Shown: positions 1 to 6,734 of the stretch, one piece after another
Numbering within the stretch: the first letter of the stretch is position 1
Layout: each line of letters begins with the position of its first letter
From: Spirochaetia bacterium
Lineage (GTDB): Bacteria > Spirochaetota > Spirochaetia > Treponematales > Treponemataceae
Assembly (NCBI GenBank): GCA_900770075.1
Contig: CAAGIZ010000252.1
Location: 1 to 19,155, forward strand
Direction: 5' to 3'
Length of the DNA: 19,155 nt
Program-made: the position numbers and the translations under genes
The notes under the pieces: model-generated
The model's input: the letters and a program-made list of their open reading frames with translations, nothing else
Database searches by the model: none
Told to the model about the DNA's origin: nothing

Positions 1-26
1 CAGGCAAAGTTTTTATTACACTCTCC
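1..26 (-). repeat. partial copy of hairpin repeat (second copy at 3864-3915)
   Basis: Read on the minus strand, bases 1-26 match 3864-3890 except for one missing G inside GTGTGAAT. At 3871-3915 this sequence is one arm and part of the loop of a perfect 16-bp stem. The window therefore starts inside the loop of a second, oppositely oriented copy. The conserved stretch includes the flanking GGAGAG outside the stem, so it is more than chance hairpin similarity. The rest of this copy lies outside the window. Confidence 0.6.
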
Positions 27-146
27 TTTTAAAAAGTTGATTTTTTACCCTGTCATAAGACCGAGGTGTTCGGGCTTTTAAGGGTTATAAAAAAATGTTA
101 ATATGTTTATATGATAATAATTGAACTTTTACGTAGAAAAATTTGT

Positions 147-162
147 AAAATAACGTTATTTT
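147..162. promoter_or_regulatory. 16-bp perfect palindrome upstream of adenosine deaminase
   Basis: AAAATAACGTTATTTT is an uninterrupted 16-bp palindrome with a central CG, 45 bases before the chosen add start. Operators of LacI-type repressors, including purine regulators, typically have a central CG in an AACGTT-like core, so an operator is plausible. The AT-rich stretch at 85-150 could hold the promoter, but no convincing -35/-10 pair stands out. Function is inferred. Confidence 0.3.
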
Positions 163-206
163 TAACTTTTAGCTGTGTTATCTGGCATGCTGCTGCAGGA
201 GAGCCT

Positions 207-1223
207 ATGTCTGAAAAACAGAATTTTATCTTTAACCAGAAATGTGCGGTAGATCTGCACCTGCATCTGGACGGTTCCATTTCGGTAAAATCTGCCCGGG
301 AACTTGCAAAAATCGAAGGAGTCGTGCTGCCGGAAAGCGACCTTGAACTGGAAAAAATGCTTTCCGTGGACGAAGGGTGCCGGGATTTAAACGAATATCT
401 TACGAAATTTTCCCTGCCCGGAAGCCTCATGCAGAAAAAAAAGTCTCTGGAGCGGTGTGCCTATAACCTGTGCCGGGAACTTCTTGACGACGGCTTTATC
501 TATGCAGAAATCCGCTTTGCTCCCCAGAAGCACCTGCAAAAGGGACTTACGCAGAAACAGGCGGTGGAGTCGGTTTTGCGGGGCGTAAAAAAATCCGGGC
601 TGAAAGCAAATTTAATCCTCTGTGCAATGAGGGAAGGTTTTGACAATTCTAAAGAAAATCTGGAAACCGTCAGGCTGGTAAAGGAATTTTCAGGCAGGGG
701 AGTCTGTGCCCTTGACCTTGCCGGAGCAGAAGCCCTGTTCCCCAACGAAAACTACCGCTATGTTTTTGAACGTGCCCGGGCTTTGGGAGTTGCCTGCACC
801 ATCCATTCCGGGGAAGCTCTTGGAGCAGACAGCGTGGAAACTGCCGTAGAATTTGGTGCCGTAAGAATCGGACACGGCGTTCGTTCTGCGGAAAGCGAAA
901 AGACCATGCAGCGTCTTTGCCAAAAGCGCATACCGCTGGAAATTTGCCCTACCAGCAACCTGAACACCAGCGTTTTTGAAAGCTACGCTGAAATTCCGCT
1001 GAAAAAGTTTCTGTCAGCAGGCGTAATCGTTACGGTGAATTCGGACAATATTGCCGTTTCGCGGACAGATGCCCGCAAAGAAATGCAGCACCTGATAGAT
1101 GAACAGAACCTGACTGCTTCCGAGGTAAAAATGCTTGTCCTGAATTCCGTGGAAGCTGCCTTTTTGCCGGAAGAAGAAAAACAGGAACTGAGAAAAACAA
1201 TCGAAGCCGAATTTGCCCTTTAG
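207..1223 (+). CDS. add: adenosine deaminase
   Basis: Zinc enzyme of purine salvage that converts adenosine or deoxyadenosine to inosine plus ammonia in the cytosol. The 338-residue protein has the usual family length. It shows the metal-binding HLHLDGS near the N-terminus (His18, His20), HSGE (His200, Glu203), GHGV (His223) and NSDN with the metal-binding Asp280. The second Asp of the usual DD pair is Asn here, a variant I recall from some bacterial members. The frame stays open upstream to an ATG at 111, which would add a pseudo signal peptide, but that ATG has no ribosome site. The ATG at 207 follows AGGAG at 197-201 with 5-base spacing, just before the conserved domain. The gene seems to stand alone: the next gene has its own promoter. 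An adenine or aminofutalosine deaminase specificity cannot be excluded from sequence alone. Confidence 0.88.
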   Translation: MSEKQNFIFNQKCAVDLHLHLDGSISVKSARELAKIEGVVLPESDLELEKMLSVDEGCRDLNEYLTKFSLPGSLMQKKKSLERCAYNLCRELLDDGFIYAEIRFAPQKHLQKGLTQKQAVESVLRGVKKSGLKANLILCAMREGFDNSKENLETVRLVKEFSGRGVCALDLAGAEALFPNENYRYVFERARALGVACTIHSGEALGADSVETAVEFGAVRIGHGVRSAESEKTMQRLCQKRIPLEICPTSNLNTSVFESYAEIPLKKFLSAGVIVTVNSDNIAVSRTDARKEMQHLIDEQNLTASEVKMLVLNSVEAAFLPEEEKQELRKTIEAEFAL

Positions 1224-1261
1224 ACCTGTAAATAATAACTTGTTTTTGAGGTGTCCCGTAA

Positions 1262-1290
1262 TTTATTCTCTGGCGGAATTTGCTTATAAT
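1262..1290 (+). promoter_or_regulatory. putative promoter of the pectate lyase gene
   Basis: A perfect TATAAT lies at 1285-1290, with a weak -35 (TTTATT, 1262-1267) 17 bases upstream. Transcription would begin near 1297, giving a leader of about 70 bases. The -35 is poor, so an activator may be involved. Confidence 0.5.
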
Positions 1291-1295
1291 TAGGG

Positions 1296-1313
1296 AAGTG
1301 CTGATTAACACTT
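1296..1313. promoter_or_regulatory. quasi-palindrome at the predicted pectate lyase transcription start
   Basis: AAGTGCTGATTAACACTT has half-sites that agree at 7 of 9 positions and begins at the expected +1 of the TATAAT at 1285. The position suits a repressor operator. In RNA it would form only a 5-bp hairpin. No regulator gene lies nearby to link it to. Confidence 0.3.
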
Positions 1314-1369
1314 AGGAACATCTTTGTTTTTACAGAACCTGCACTTGACGTTGCATTTTGGAGATTATC

Positions 1370-2680
1370 ATGAAAAAAATCATCAAGACGGCTTTTTTTG
1401 CTGCCATTTTTTCCGCATTTACTGCCGGAGTTTTTGCGCTGGAGATTTCTGCCTCTGACAGGTCGGAGGGCTGGGCTTCTTATGCTGGTAAGACCGACCT
1501 TGCCGGAAACAAGATTGTTCCTCCTTCGGCTTACGGGGCTGACGGCGGAGAAGGCGGGGACGTTACTGTTACCGTTACCAACCGGAGCGAACTGGTTTCT
1601 GCCTTGACCAAAGGAAAAAAACGCATAATTTACGTTAAGGGAATAATTGACATGACCGACACCGGAAGCGGTTCCCTTTTGCCTGAAACTGTAAGCGGTT
1701 CAAATCCGAGGCTGGATGCCCTGTTAAAGGAAAAAACTGCAAAAACTGCCCTTCCTGTAAGTTCCTACAAAGAATGGAAGGAAAAATACACTGCAAGTTT
1801 TAACTACGACGAAAATCAGGGCGGAAAAGTTGCAGAGCTGCGCACGGAACTCAACAACTACTGGCGGGAACTGGTGTTTTTGAGGCTTCAGAGCAACACC
1901 ACTTTAATCGGTCTTGATGAAAATTCCGGGATTATCGGCGGAAGCGTAAGCATAAAGAATGTGGAAAACGTAGTCCTAAGGAATTTAAGCTTTACAAACT
2001 GCTACAACCCTTTCCCGAAGATTGAAAAATCTGACGGTCTTAATGCGGATTTTGACTGCATTGCAATCCAGGGCTCAAAGTATGTATGGATTGACCACTG
2101 TTCAATAGGTTCAAAGTTCAGCCATGCAGAGATTGAGTCCGACAAGTACACCACAAAAGACGGCAAAAAAATTAAGTGGCAGGTTTACGACGGTCTTTGC
2201 GACATTACCAACACCAATGATTTTGTTACCGTAAGCTGGTGCAAATTCTACAACCACGACAAGACAATGCTGATTGGTAACAGCGACAAAAAAATTGAAG
2301 ACCGCCTGCACCAGACCATAACCCTGCACCACAACTGGTACGACAAGTGTACCCAGCGGCTTCCTATGGTGCGCTTTGCTACCATCCACATCTACAACAA
2401 CCTGTACACAAACACCGAAAGCAAGGGAATTGACCGCCGTGCCGAATGCCGCATTTACAGCGAAGCCAATGTTTTTGCGGACAAGGAAAAATCCGTTACT
2501 TCCAACACCTACGGTTCCATGTACGATGCCGGAAGCAAAAACATAAAGACTGCCGGTCTTTCTGCAAAACCGGAGTGGATTCCTTCGGATTATTATTCCT
2601 ACAAGGCGGATGCTGCCGATTCTGTGGAGGCTTTGGTAAAGGCTGGTGCCGGAAACGGTAAGGTTACGGTTAAAAAATAG
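1370..2680 (+). CDS. secreted pectate lyase, polysaccharide lyase family 1
   Basis: Exported enzyme that cleaves polygalacturonate by calcium-dependent beta-elimination, releasing unsaturated oligogalacturonides. The 436-residue protein opens with a classical signal peptide (Lys-Lys, then a hydrophobic stretch ending VFA, cleavage near residue 23-24). The parallel beta-helix domain carries WIDH (240-243) and RLPMVR (330-335), matching the PL1 RxPxxR motif whose first Arg is the catalytic base. Asp-rich calcium-site stretches precede WIDH. The frame opens at a TTG at 1358, but the ATG at 1370 has GGAG six bases upstream and begins the signal peptide directly. It has its own TATAAT promoter and is followed by a GC-rich hairpin, so it is probably monocistronic. 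It supplies substrate for the pectin enzymes downstream. Pectin lyase specificity is possible but less likely. Confidence 0.9.
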   Translation: MKKIIKTAFFAAIFSAFTAGVFALEISASDRSEGWASYAGKTDLAGNKIVPPSAYGADGGEGGDVTVTVTNRSELVSALTKGKKRIIYVKGIIDMTDTGSGSLLPETVSGSNPRLDALLKEKTAKTALPVSSYKEWKEKYTASFNYDENQGGKVAELRTELNNYWRELVFLRLQSNTTLIGLDENSGIIGGSVSIKNVENVVLRNLSFTNCYNPFPKIEKSDGLNADFDCIAIQGSKYVWIDHCSIGSKFSHAEIESDKYTTKDGKKIKWQVYDGLCDITNTNDFVTVSWCKFYNHDKTMLIGNSDKKIEDRLHQTITLHHNWYDKCTQRLPMVRFATIHIYNNLYTNTESKGIDRRAECRIYSEANVFADKEKSVTSNTYGSMYDAGSKNIKTAGLSAKPEWIPSDYYSYKADAADSVEALVKAGAGNGKVTVKK

Positions 2681-2820
2681 GAGTTTTTCGGAAAAGCTTA
2701 GCCCCGGGTGGAGCCCCGAAGTTGCGGGGGCGAAAAATTTTCGCCCCCGCAATGCGCGCTAGCAAAGGGCGGAAGACGGGCTTGACGGAGGATGGGCTCC
2801 AAATACACTTTACAATCTAT
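2681..2820. repeat. GC-rich hairpin element between pectate lyase and hydrolase genes
   Basis: A perfect inverted repeat with 15-base arms (TTGCGGGGGCGAAAA, 2722-2736 and 2738-2752) is centred on one base. An outer pair GGAGCCC (2710-2716) / GGGCTCC (2794-2800) could close the structure into a cruciform-like fold of about 90 bases. The segment is far richer in GC than the flanking genes. It probably ends transcription of the lyase gene but has no clean T-run, so a palindromic repeat element is the better description. Confidence 0.6.
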
Positions 2821-2852
2821 TTTAAAAGTTTCCCCAAAAGTAAAATTTATTG

Positions 2853-2858
2853 TATAAT
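2853..2858 (+). promoter_or_regulatory. TATAAT -10 box directly in front of the hydrolase start codon
   Basis: TATAAT at 2853-2858 is followed by CGGGGA and then the ATG at 2865. A -10 box here would place the transcription start at or within a base of the start codon. The -35 region (around 2829-2834, TTTCCC) is weak. Confidence 0.5.
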
Positions 2859-2864
2859 CGGGGA

Positions 2865-3863
2865 ATGAATAAAAAAGTTTTTAAGTATGCAAAAACTGGC
2901 GGTCTTGTCCTTCTGGCTGTGGCTGCCGTTGCGGGGATTTTTAACCTTTGTGTTTACAATTTTGTGTTCCGTCCGAATTTCAGCAGGGCTGTTGAGGAGC
3001 GGACTGTGGAGCACGAGATTGAATTTTATGCCGGCGAAGAAAACTACAGGCGCCACCTTGAAGACAGTCAGTTTATTGAGTCTTTGAACCTTCCCTTAAT
3101 CGAAATTACCAGTTTTGACTCTTTAAAGCTTAAGGCTTTGGTCTGGGATGCGGAAAATCCTGATGACTGCCGGGGAACTGTCCTTTTGATGCACGGTTTT
3201 CATTCCGGGCCGGTGCGGGAATTTGCAACCATTGCCAGATTTCTCCACAGTTTGAACTTTAACGTGGTCATGCCTTATCAGCGTTCCCATGGGCTGAGTG
3301 AAGGCAAATACATTACTTTCGGAGTGAAGGAACGGTTTGACTGCCGGGACTGGATGCTTAAAATCAATGAAATTTACGGAAGCGCTCTGCCCCTTTTTGC
3401 GGGGGGAATAAGCATGGGCTGTGCTACCGTTACCATGGCCGGCGGGCTGGAACTTCCTGACAACCTGCGGGGCATAATTTCGGACTGCGGTTTTACGGAG
3501 CCTTATGAGGTTGTGCGGTGGACTATGCTTGAGCAGAAGCACATCTGGCCGGGGGTTGCCGACATTTTGCTGTGGTCTTGTGACTGGTACTGTAAAAAAG
3601 CCGGTGGCTTTGGGCTTAAGGAATATTCTACTTTTGACGCCCTGAACTCTGCCACTCTGCCTTTTCTTTTTATGACTGGCACTGCCGACGAAACTGTTCC
3701 TTACGAGATGACGGTGCAGAATTTTATGCTCTACAAGCAGCGTTTTCCTGAAAAAACCAAGCTGGTGCTTTTTGAAAATGTGCCTCATGCCGTTTCTTAT
3801 CTGCTGGATTCTCCAAGATACGAAAAAGAACTGAAGAAATTTTTGGAAAAATGGGGAATATAG
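2865..3863 (+). CDS. membrane-anchored alpha/beta hydrolase (serine esterase type)
   Basis: A 332-residue alpha/beta-fold hydrolase related to the large COG1073-type family. One N-terminal hydrophobic segment (about residues 11-29) after several lysines suggests an inner-membrane anchor with the enzyme outside the cytoplasm. The triad reads well: Ser183 in GISMG, Asp275 in GTADETVP and His308 in NVPHA. MHGFHSG supplies the oxyanion loop. Lying between a pectate lyase and a pectinesterase, it may remove acetyl or other ester groups from pectin fragments, but that is context inference. The frame extends to a TTG at 2850; ATG 2865 is preferred. No Shine-Dalgarno sits at normal spacing, because the -10-like box occupies that place. 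A structured region follows the stop codon. Confidence 0.75.
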   Translation: MNKKVFKYAKTGGLVLLAVAAVAGIFNLCVYNFVFRPNFSRAVEERTVEHEIEFYAGEENYRRHLEDSQFIESLNLPLIEITSFDSLKLKALVWDAENPDDCRGTVLLMHGFHSGPVREFATIARFLHSLNFNVVMPYQRSHGLSEGKYITFGVKERFDCRDWMLKINEIYGSALPLFAGGISMGCATVTMAGGLELPDNLRGIISDCGFTEPYEVVRWTMLEQKHIWPGVADILLWSCDWYCKKAGGFGLKEYSTFDALNSATLPFLFMTGTADETVPYEMTVQNFMLYKQRFPEKTKLVLFENVPHAVSYLLDSPRYEKELKKFLEKWGI

Positions 3864-3870
3864 GGAGAGT

Positions 3871-3915
3871 GTGAATAAAAACTTTGCCTGAAATAGCGTC
3901 AAAGTTTTTATTCAC
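3871..3915. repeat. 16-bp perfect stem-loop, repeated in inverse at window start
   Basis: GTGAATAAAAACTTTG (3871-3886) pairs perfectly with 3900-3915 around a 13-base loop. It starts eight bases after the hydrolase stop. Arm, part of the loop and the outer GGAGAG recur in reverse at 1-26. It may act as a bidirectional terminator-like or mRNA-stabilising hairpin, and the second copy marks it as a dispersed repeat. Confidence 0.65.
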
Positions 3916-3938
3916 AAAGTTTGCGTTGCAAACTTTTT
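3916..3938 (+). terminator. Rho-independent terminator after the hydrolase gene
   Basis: AAAGTTTGC (3916-3924) pairs with GCAAACTTT (3928-3936) around a GTT loop, and the T-run reaches 3938. It abuts the 16-bp stem-loop. The stem is AT-rich at its base and the T-run is short, so termination may be partial. Confidence 0.55.
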
Positions 3939-3945
3939 ATAAACT

Positions 3946-4019
3946 GCTGTTCCTCATTGCATTGCGGAACAGCGTAAAAAGTCAAATCGGAAATTGATAT
4001 TTCCTCTTTGACTTTTTTT
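3946..4019 (+). terminator. tandem hairpins ending in T7, directly before the pectinesterase ribosome site
   Basis: First comes an 8-bp hairpin GCTGTTCC/GGAACAGC (3946-3953, 3966-3973). A nested hairpin follows: outer arms AAAAAGTCAAA/TTTGACTTTTT (3976-3986, 4007-4017), inner arms GGAAAT/ATTTCC (3989-3994, 3999-4004), TGAT loop, and T-run to 4019. This is a terminator-shaped structure one base before the GGAAGAG (4020-4026) of the pectinesterase gene. It could end upstream transcription or work as an attenuator in the pectinesterase leader. Confidence 0.6.
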
Positions 4020-4030
4020 GGAAGAGTTTT

Positions 4031-5020
4031 ATGGTTGAATTGAAGATTTCGCCGTCCAGCACGGGTATTATCGCCCAGACTTTTAATAAAATTAAGGACA
4101 TGGCGTCTTCCGGTGTCATCGATTACGACACTCCGGTGCGTATCCTGCTTGGGGCGGGTAAATATCAGGGCATTCTTTCGTACAATCTGCCTAACCCGCT
4201 GATTTTGGAGGGGGCGGCTGGAACTAAGGCGGAGGATGTGGTTTTGAGCGCGGAAAACTGCGAGGCTTTCCACAAGGATACGGAAAACAGGGCGGTTTTT
4301 GTTATCGGGCAGAATGTTTCTGAGGTTACCTTGCGGGGCTTTACGATAGAAAACACTCACTTAAAAACCTGCGATGACGCGGCTTTGGGAAATCAGGCGG
4401 AAGCTTTGTGCTTTAACTGCCAGAACGGAAGCCTTCTGTGCCAGAACATGCGGTTTATTAGCCGGCAGGACACGGTGCACGTTAAGGGCTTCAGCCGCTT
4501 TGAAGACTGCTATGTTACCGGCGACATAGACTTTATCTGGGGCTACTGCGATACTTCTGTCTGGAAAAACTGTCATATTCACACAAGAGAAGATAACCGT
4601 CCAGGCGTAAGACCTGCCTATGTGGTTCAGAGCCGGGCGTTGAATTCCAGACCGGGGTTTATCTTTATTGACTGCACCTTTACTGCTGACGAGAGGCCTG
4701 AAGGAAGCGAAATTTGGATTGGAAGGAGCCAGGGAACCGGGAAGCCTGACAGCATTGACCGATGGGACAGCATTGCCCTGATTGACTGTACTGTAAGCGA
4801 CAGGTACGATGACAGGCTTTGGACTGACGAAGACGGAAAAAAGGCTGTCTGGCCGGAAAAAGGCTGTAAGGATTTTGGCTGGCGGGAATATGGCACTAAG
4901 CGGGTCAATGTTTCCGGGGAAGAGACTGCTGACAACCTTGCCCTGCGCAACCCCCACGGTTTTGTTATGTCCGAAGAAGAGGCCTGCCTGCTTAGAAAGG
5001 AATTTGCTCCTGAGATGTGA
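4031..5020 (+). CDS. cytoplasmic pectinesterase (pectin methylesterase), CE8 family
   Basis: Removes methyl esters from galacturonate residues. The 329-residue protein has no signal peptide, so it probably acts on imported oligogalacturonides. CE8 landmarks are in order: GFTIEN (about 101), NQAEA (Gln122, oxyanion), RQDT (Asp147, acid/base), GDIDFIWG (Asp167, nucleophile) and IGRSQG (Arg232). The last replaces the usual LGRPW, so the Trp of that motif is absent, a notable variation near the substrate site. The ATG at 4031 follows a weak GGAAGAG immediately after a terminator-like hairpin, suggesting regulated expression. The polygalacturonase gene follows after 193 bases. Active residues look complete. 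Confidence 0.85.
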   Translation: MVELKISPSSTGIIAQTFNKIKDMASSGVIDYDTPVRILLGAGKYQGILSYNLPNPLILEGAAGTKAEDVVLSAENCEAFHKDTENRAVFVIGQNVSEVTLRGFTIENTHLKTCDDAALGNQAEALCFNCQNGSLLCQNMRFISRQDTVHVKGFSRFEDCYVTGDIDFIWGYCDTSVWKNCHIHTREDNRPGVRPAYVVQSRALNSRPGFIFIDCTFTADERPEGSEIWIGRSQGTGKPDSIDRWDSIALIDCTVSDRYDDRLWTDEDGKKAVWPEKGCKDFGWREYGTKRVNVSGEETADNLALRNPHGFVMSEEEACLLRKEFAPEM

Positions 5021-5047
5021 GAGTGGCTTTTTCGGGCTGGCGGAAGG

Positions 5048-5106
5048 TGCAATAGGGAATTCTCGAAAAAATCGACAAAGACGAGTTTTTCGAGGTGCCC
5101 AATAGC
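5048..5106. repeat. imperfect inverted repeat element between pectinesterase and polygalacturonase
   Basis: CTCGAAAAA (5062-5070) pairs perfectly with TTTTTCGAG (5086-5094). Outer flanks GGTGCAATAGGG (5046-5057) and GGTGCCCAATAGC extend a broken symmetry outward. The structure lies 28 bases after the pectinesterase stop and may terminate transcription or stabilise mRNA. Its right half carries the GAGGTGCCC motif also found at 6577 and, with one change, at 1248. Confidence 0.5.
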
Positions 5107-5138
5107 GTATTTATTCAAAATTACGGCTTTTAAAAACC

Positions 5139-5167
5139 TTGTTCTAATTTTTTTTGCAGGTAATAAT
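5139..5167 (+). promoter_or_regulatory. putative promoter of the polygalacturonase gene
   Basis: TTGTTC (5139-5144) and AATAAT (5162-5167) are 17 bases apart. Transcription would start near 5174, leaving a 40-base leader that includes the GGAGG at 5198-5202. Confidence 0.4.
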
Positions 5168-5213
5168 GTGTCGGTGATATATGCACGACTTTTGTATGGA
5201 GGATTATTAAAAA

Positions 5214-6569
5214 ATGAAAAACGTTAATCTGAAAGATTTTGGCGGTAAATCTGACGGTATTTTTGACAATTCGGGAGCGTTTAAATCTGCTTTTGAAGAA
5301 ATTGCAAAGGCCGGAGGGGGAACTCTTTCCGTTTCTGCCGGTGACTGGCTTACAGGCCCCATTGATATTCCATCGGATACCACACTTGAACTTTCAGAAG
5401 GCGCAAGAATTGTTTTTGCTGATAATCCTGCCCTTTATCCGCCGGCTTTTACCCGCTGGGAAGGGGTTGAATGTTATGGAATGCACGCCCTTGTCCGCTC
5501 TGCTGACGCAAAGAACGTAAAAATAACTGGAAAAGGTACGATTGACGGAAACGGCGAAAAGTGGTGGAACACTGTAAAAGAAAAGAAAGCCCGCAAGCAG
5601 TCAAAACCGGAAGAGCCTTACGAAATTGCCCTGGCAAAACTCAATCCGGGGTATGAAAATCAGGCCGGGGGCGGCGGCGGACGGGAAACACAGTTTTTGC
5701 GCCCTTCGCTCATTGAATTTATAAATTGCGAAAATGTTGTGCTCGAAGGTGTAAAAATCGTAAATTCTCCGTTCTGGACGGTGCATCCGGTTTACGTTAA
5801 AAACCTTACTCTGGAAAAACTGCATATTGAAAACCCGTATTCTGCACCGAACACTGACGGAATCGACGTGGACTCCTGCGAAAACGTAAAAATCATAGAC
5901 TGTTTTGTTTCTGTCGGGGATGACGGTATCTGTATAAAATCCGGTTCTGGACCTGACGGAATCCGGGTGAACCGCCCTACTGTAAATGTTGAGGTGAAGG
6001 GCTGCACCGTAAGAAATGCCCACGGCGGAATCGTTCTTGGGTCGGAAACTGCTGCCGGAATGAGCGGAATCCACGCCAGCGACTGCGACCTGTCCGGAAC
6101 TGACCGGGGAATCCGCATAAAATCCCGCAGGGGAAGGGGCGGCGACATAAACGACATTGAACTGAAAAACCTTGTGATGAACGACACCCTCTGTCCTATT
6201 GCCATGAATATGTACTACAAGTGCGGAATTACGGACACCAAGTCTCCGCTGTTCAGTCTTGAAAAGATGCCTGTAACGGACGAAACGCCGAGAATTCACA
6301 ACGTAAAAATAATCGGCTGCAAGGGAACCGGCTGTAAGGCAAGTGCTGGCTTTATCGTGGGACTTCCTGAAATGCCGATTGACAATCTGGAAATCCGGGA
6401 CTGCTACTTTACTACAGATGAAAATTCTGAACGTTCGCCTATGGAAAGCGATATGTTCTACGGTCTTCCTGAGGTTACGGTGAAGAGTTTCCGGGTAAGG
6501 AATGCTCCGGGTGCAAAGTTTGAAAACGTAACGATTGAAGGCCCGAAGGAAACCTTTATCTACGAGTAA
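5214..6569 (+). CDS. polygalacturonase, glycoside hydrolase family 28 (probably exo-acting)
   Basis: Hydrolyses alpha-1,4 bonds between galacturonate units. The 451-residue right-handed beta-helix protein starts directly with the N-terminal motif of the family (NLKDFGGKSDG) and lacks a signal peptide, pointing to cytoplasmic breakdown of oligogalacturonides. All GH28 signatures are visible: NTDGID (213-218, Asp215), GDDG (Asp236, Asp237), HGG (His270) and RIK (301-303). The insertion at about 145-165 (Gly-rich, with Lys/Glu) resembles loops that narrow the cleft in exo-enzymes, so exo-action is favoured by inference. GGAGG lies 11 bases before the ATG, a little far. The gene ends the pectin block, with the terminator at 6618-6647. 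Family members also attack rhamnogalacturonan, so the exact substrate is uncertain. Confidence 0.87.
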   Translation: MKNVNLKDFGGKSDGIFDNSGAFKSAFEEIAKAGGGTLSVSAGDWLTGPIDIPSDTTLELSEGARIVFADNPALYPPAFTRWEGVECYGMHALVRSADAKNVKITGKGTIDGNGEKWWNTVKEKKARKQSKPEEPYEIALAKLNPGYENQAGGGGGRETQFLRPSLIEFINCENVVLEGVKIVNSPFWTVHPVYVKNLTLEKLHIENPYSAPNTDGIDVDSCENVKIIDCFVSVGDDGICIKSGSGPDGIRVNRPTVNVEVKGCTVRNAHGGIVLGSETAAGMSGIHASDCDLSGTDRGIRIKSRRGRGGDINDIELKNLVMNDTLCPIAMNMYYKCGITDTKSPLFSLEKMPVTDETPRIHNVKIIGCKGTGCKASAGFIVGLPEMPIDNLEIRDCYFTTDENSERSPMESDMFYGLPEVTVKSFRVRNAPGAKFENVTIEGPKETFIYE

Positions 6570-6617
6570 AATTTTAGAGGTGCCCAAGTGGCATAAAATC
6601 GGGGTGAATGAGAAGGA

Positions 6618-6647
6618 GGCTGTGCTTTTTTTAGTGCAGCCTTTTTT
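6618..6647 (+). terminator. Rho-independent terminator closing the pectin block
   Basis: GGCTGTGC (6618-6625) pairs with GTGCAGCC (6634-6641), including two G-T pairs, around a TTTTTTTA loop. Six T residues follow (6642-6647). It sits 48 bases after the polygalacturonase stop. Confidence 0.8.
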
Positions 6648-6696
6648 ATTTGACAGGAAAAATGTCTTTGCGGTGATTTTATCAAAGGTTGCAATA

Positions 6697-6705
6697 TGCT
6701 ATAAT
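6697..6705 (+). promoter_or_regulatory. extended -10 promoter of the amino acid transporter operon
   Basis: TGCTATAAT (6697-6705) is a perfect extended -10 box. No good -35 is present at 6677-6682 (TTTTAT), which an extended -10 tolerates. The predicted start near 6712 gives a leader of about 23 bases holding GGAGG (6724-6728). Confidence 0.65.
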
Positions 6706-6734
6706 GTGGAAAAAGTTATTTTTGGAGGACTTTT

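Noticed and set aside
111..206. N-terminal extension of adenosine deaminase resembling a signal peptide
   Set aside because: The ATG at 111 has no ribosome site. AGGAG with good spacing sits before ATG 207, and the enzyme family is cytosolic.
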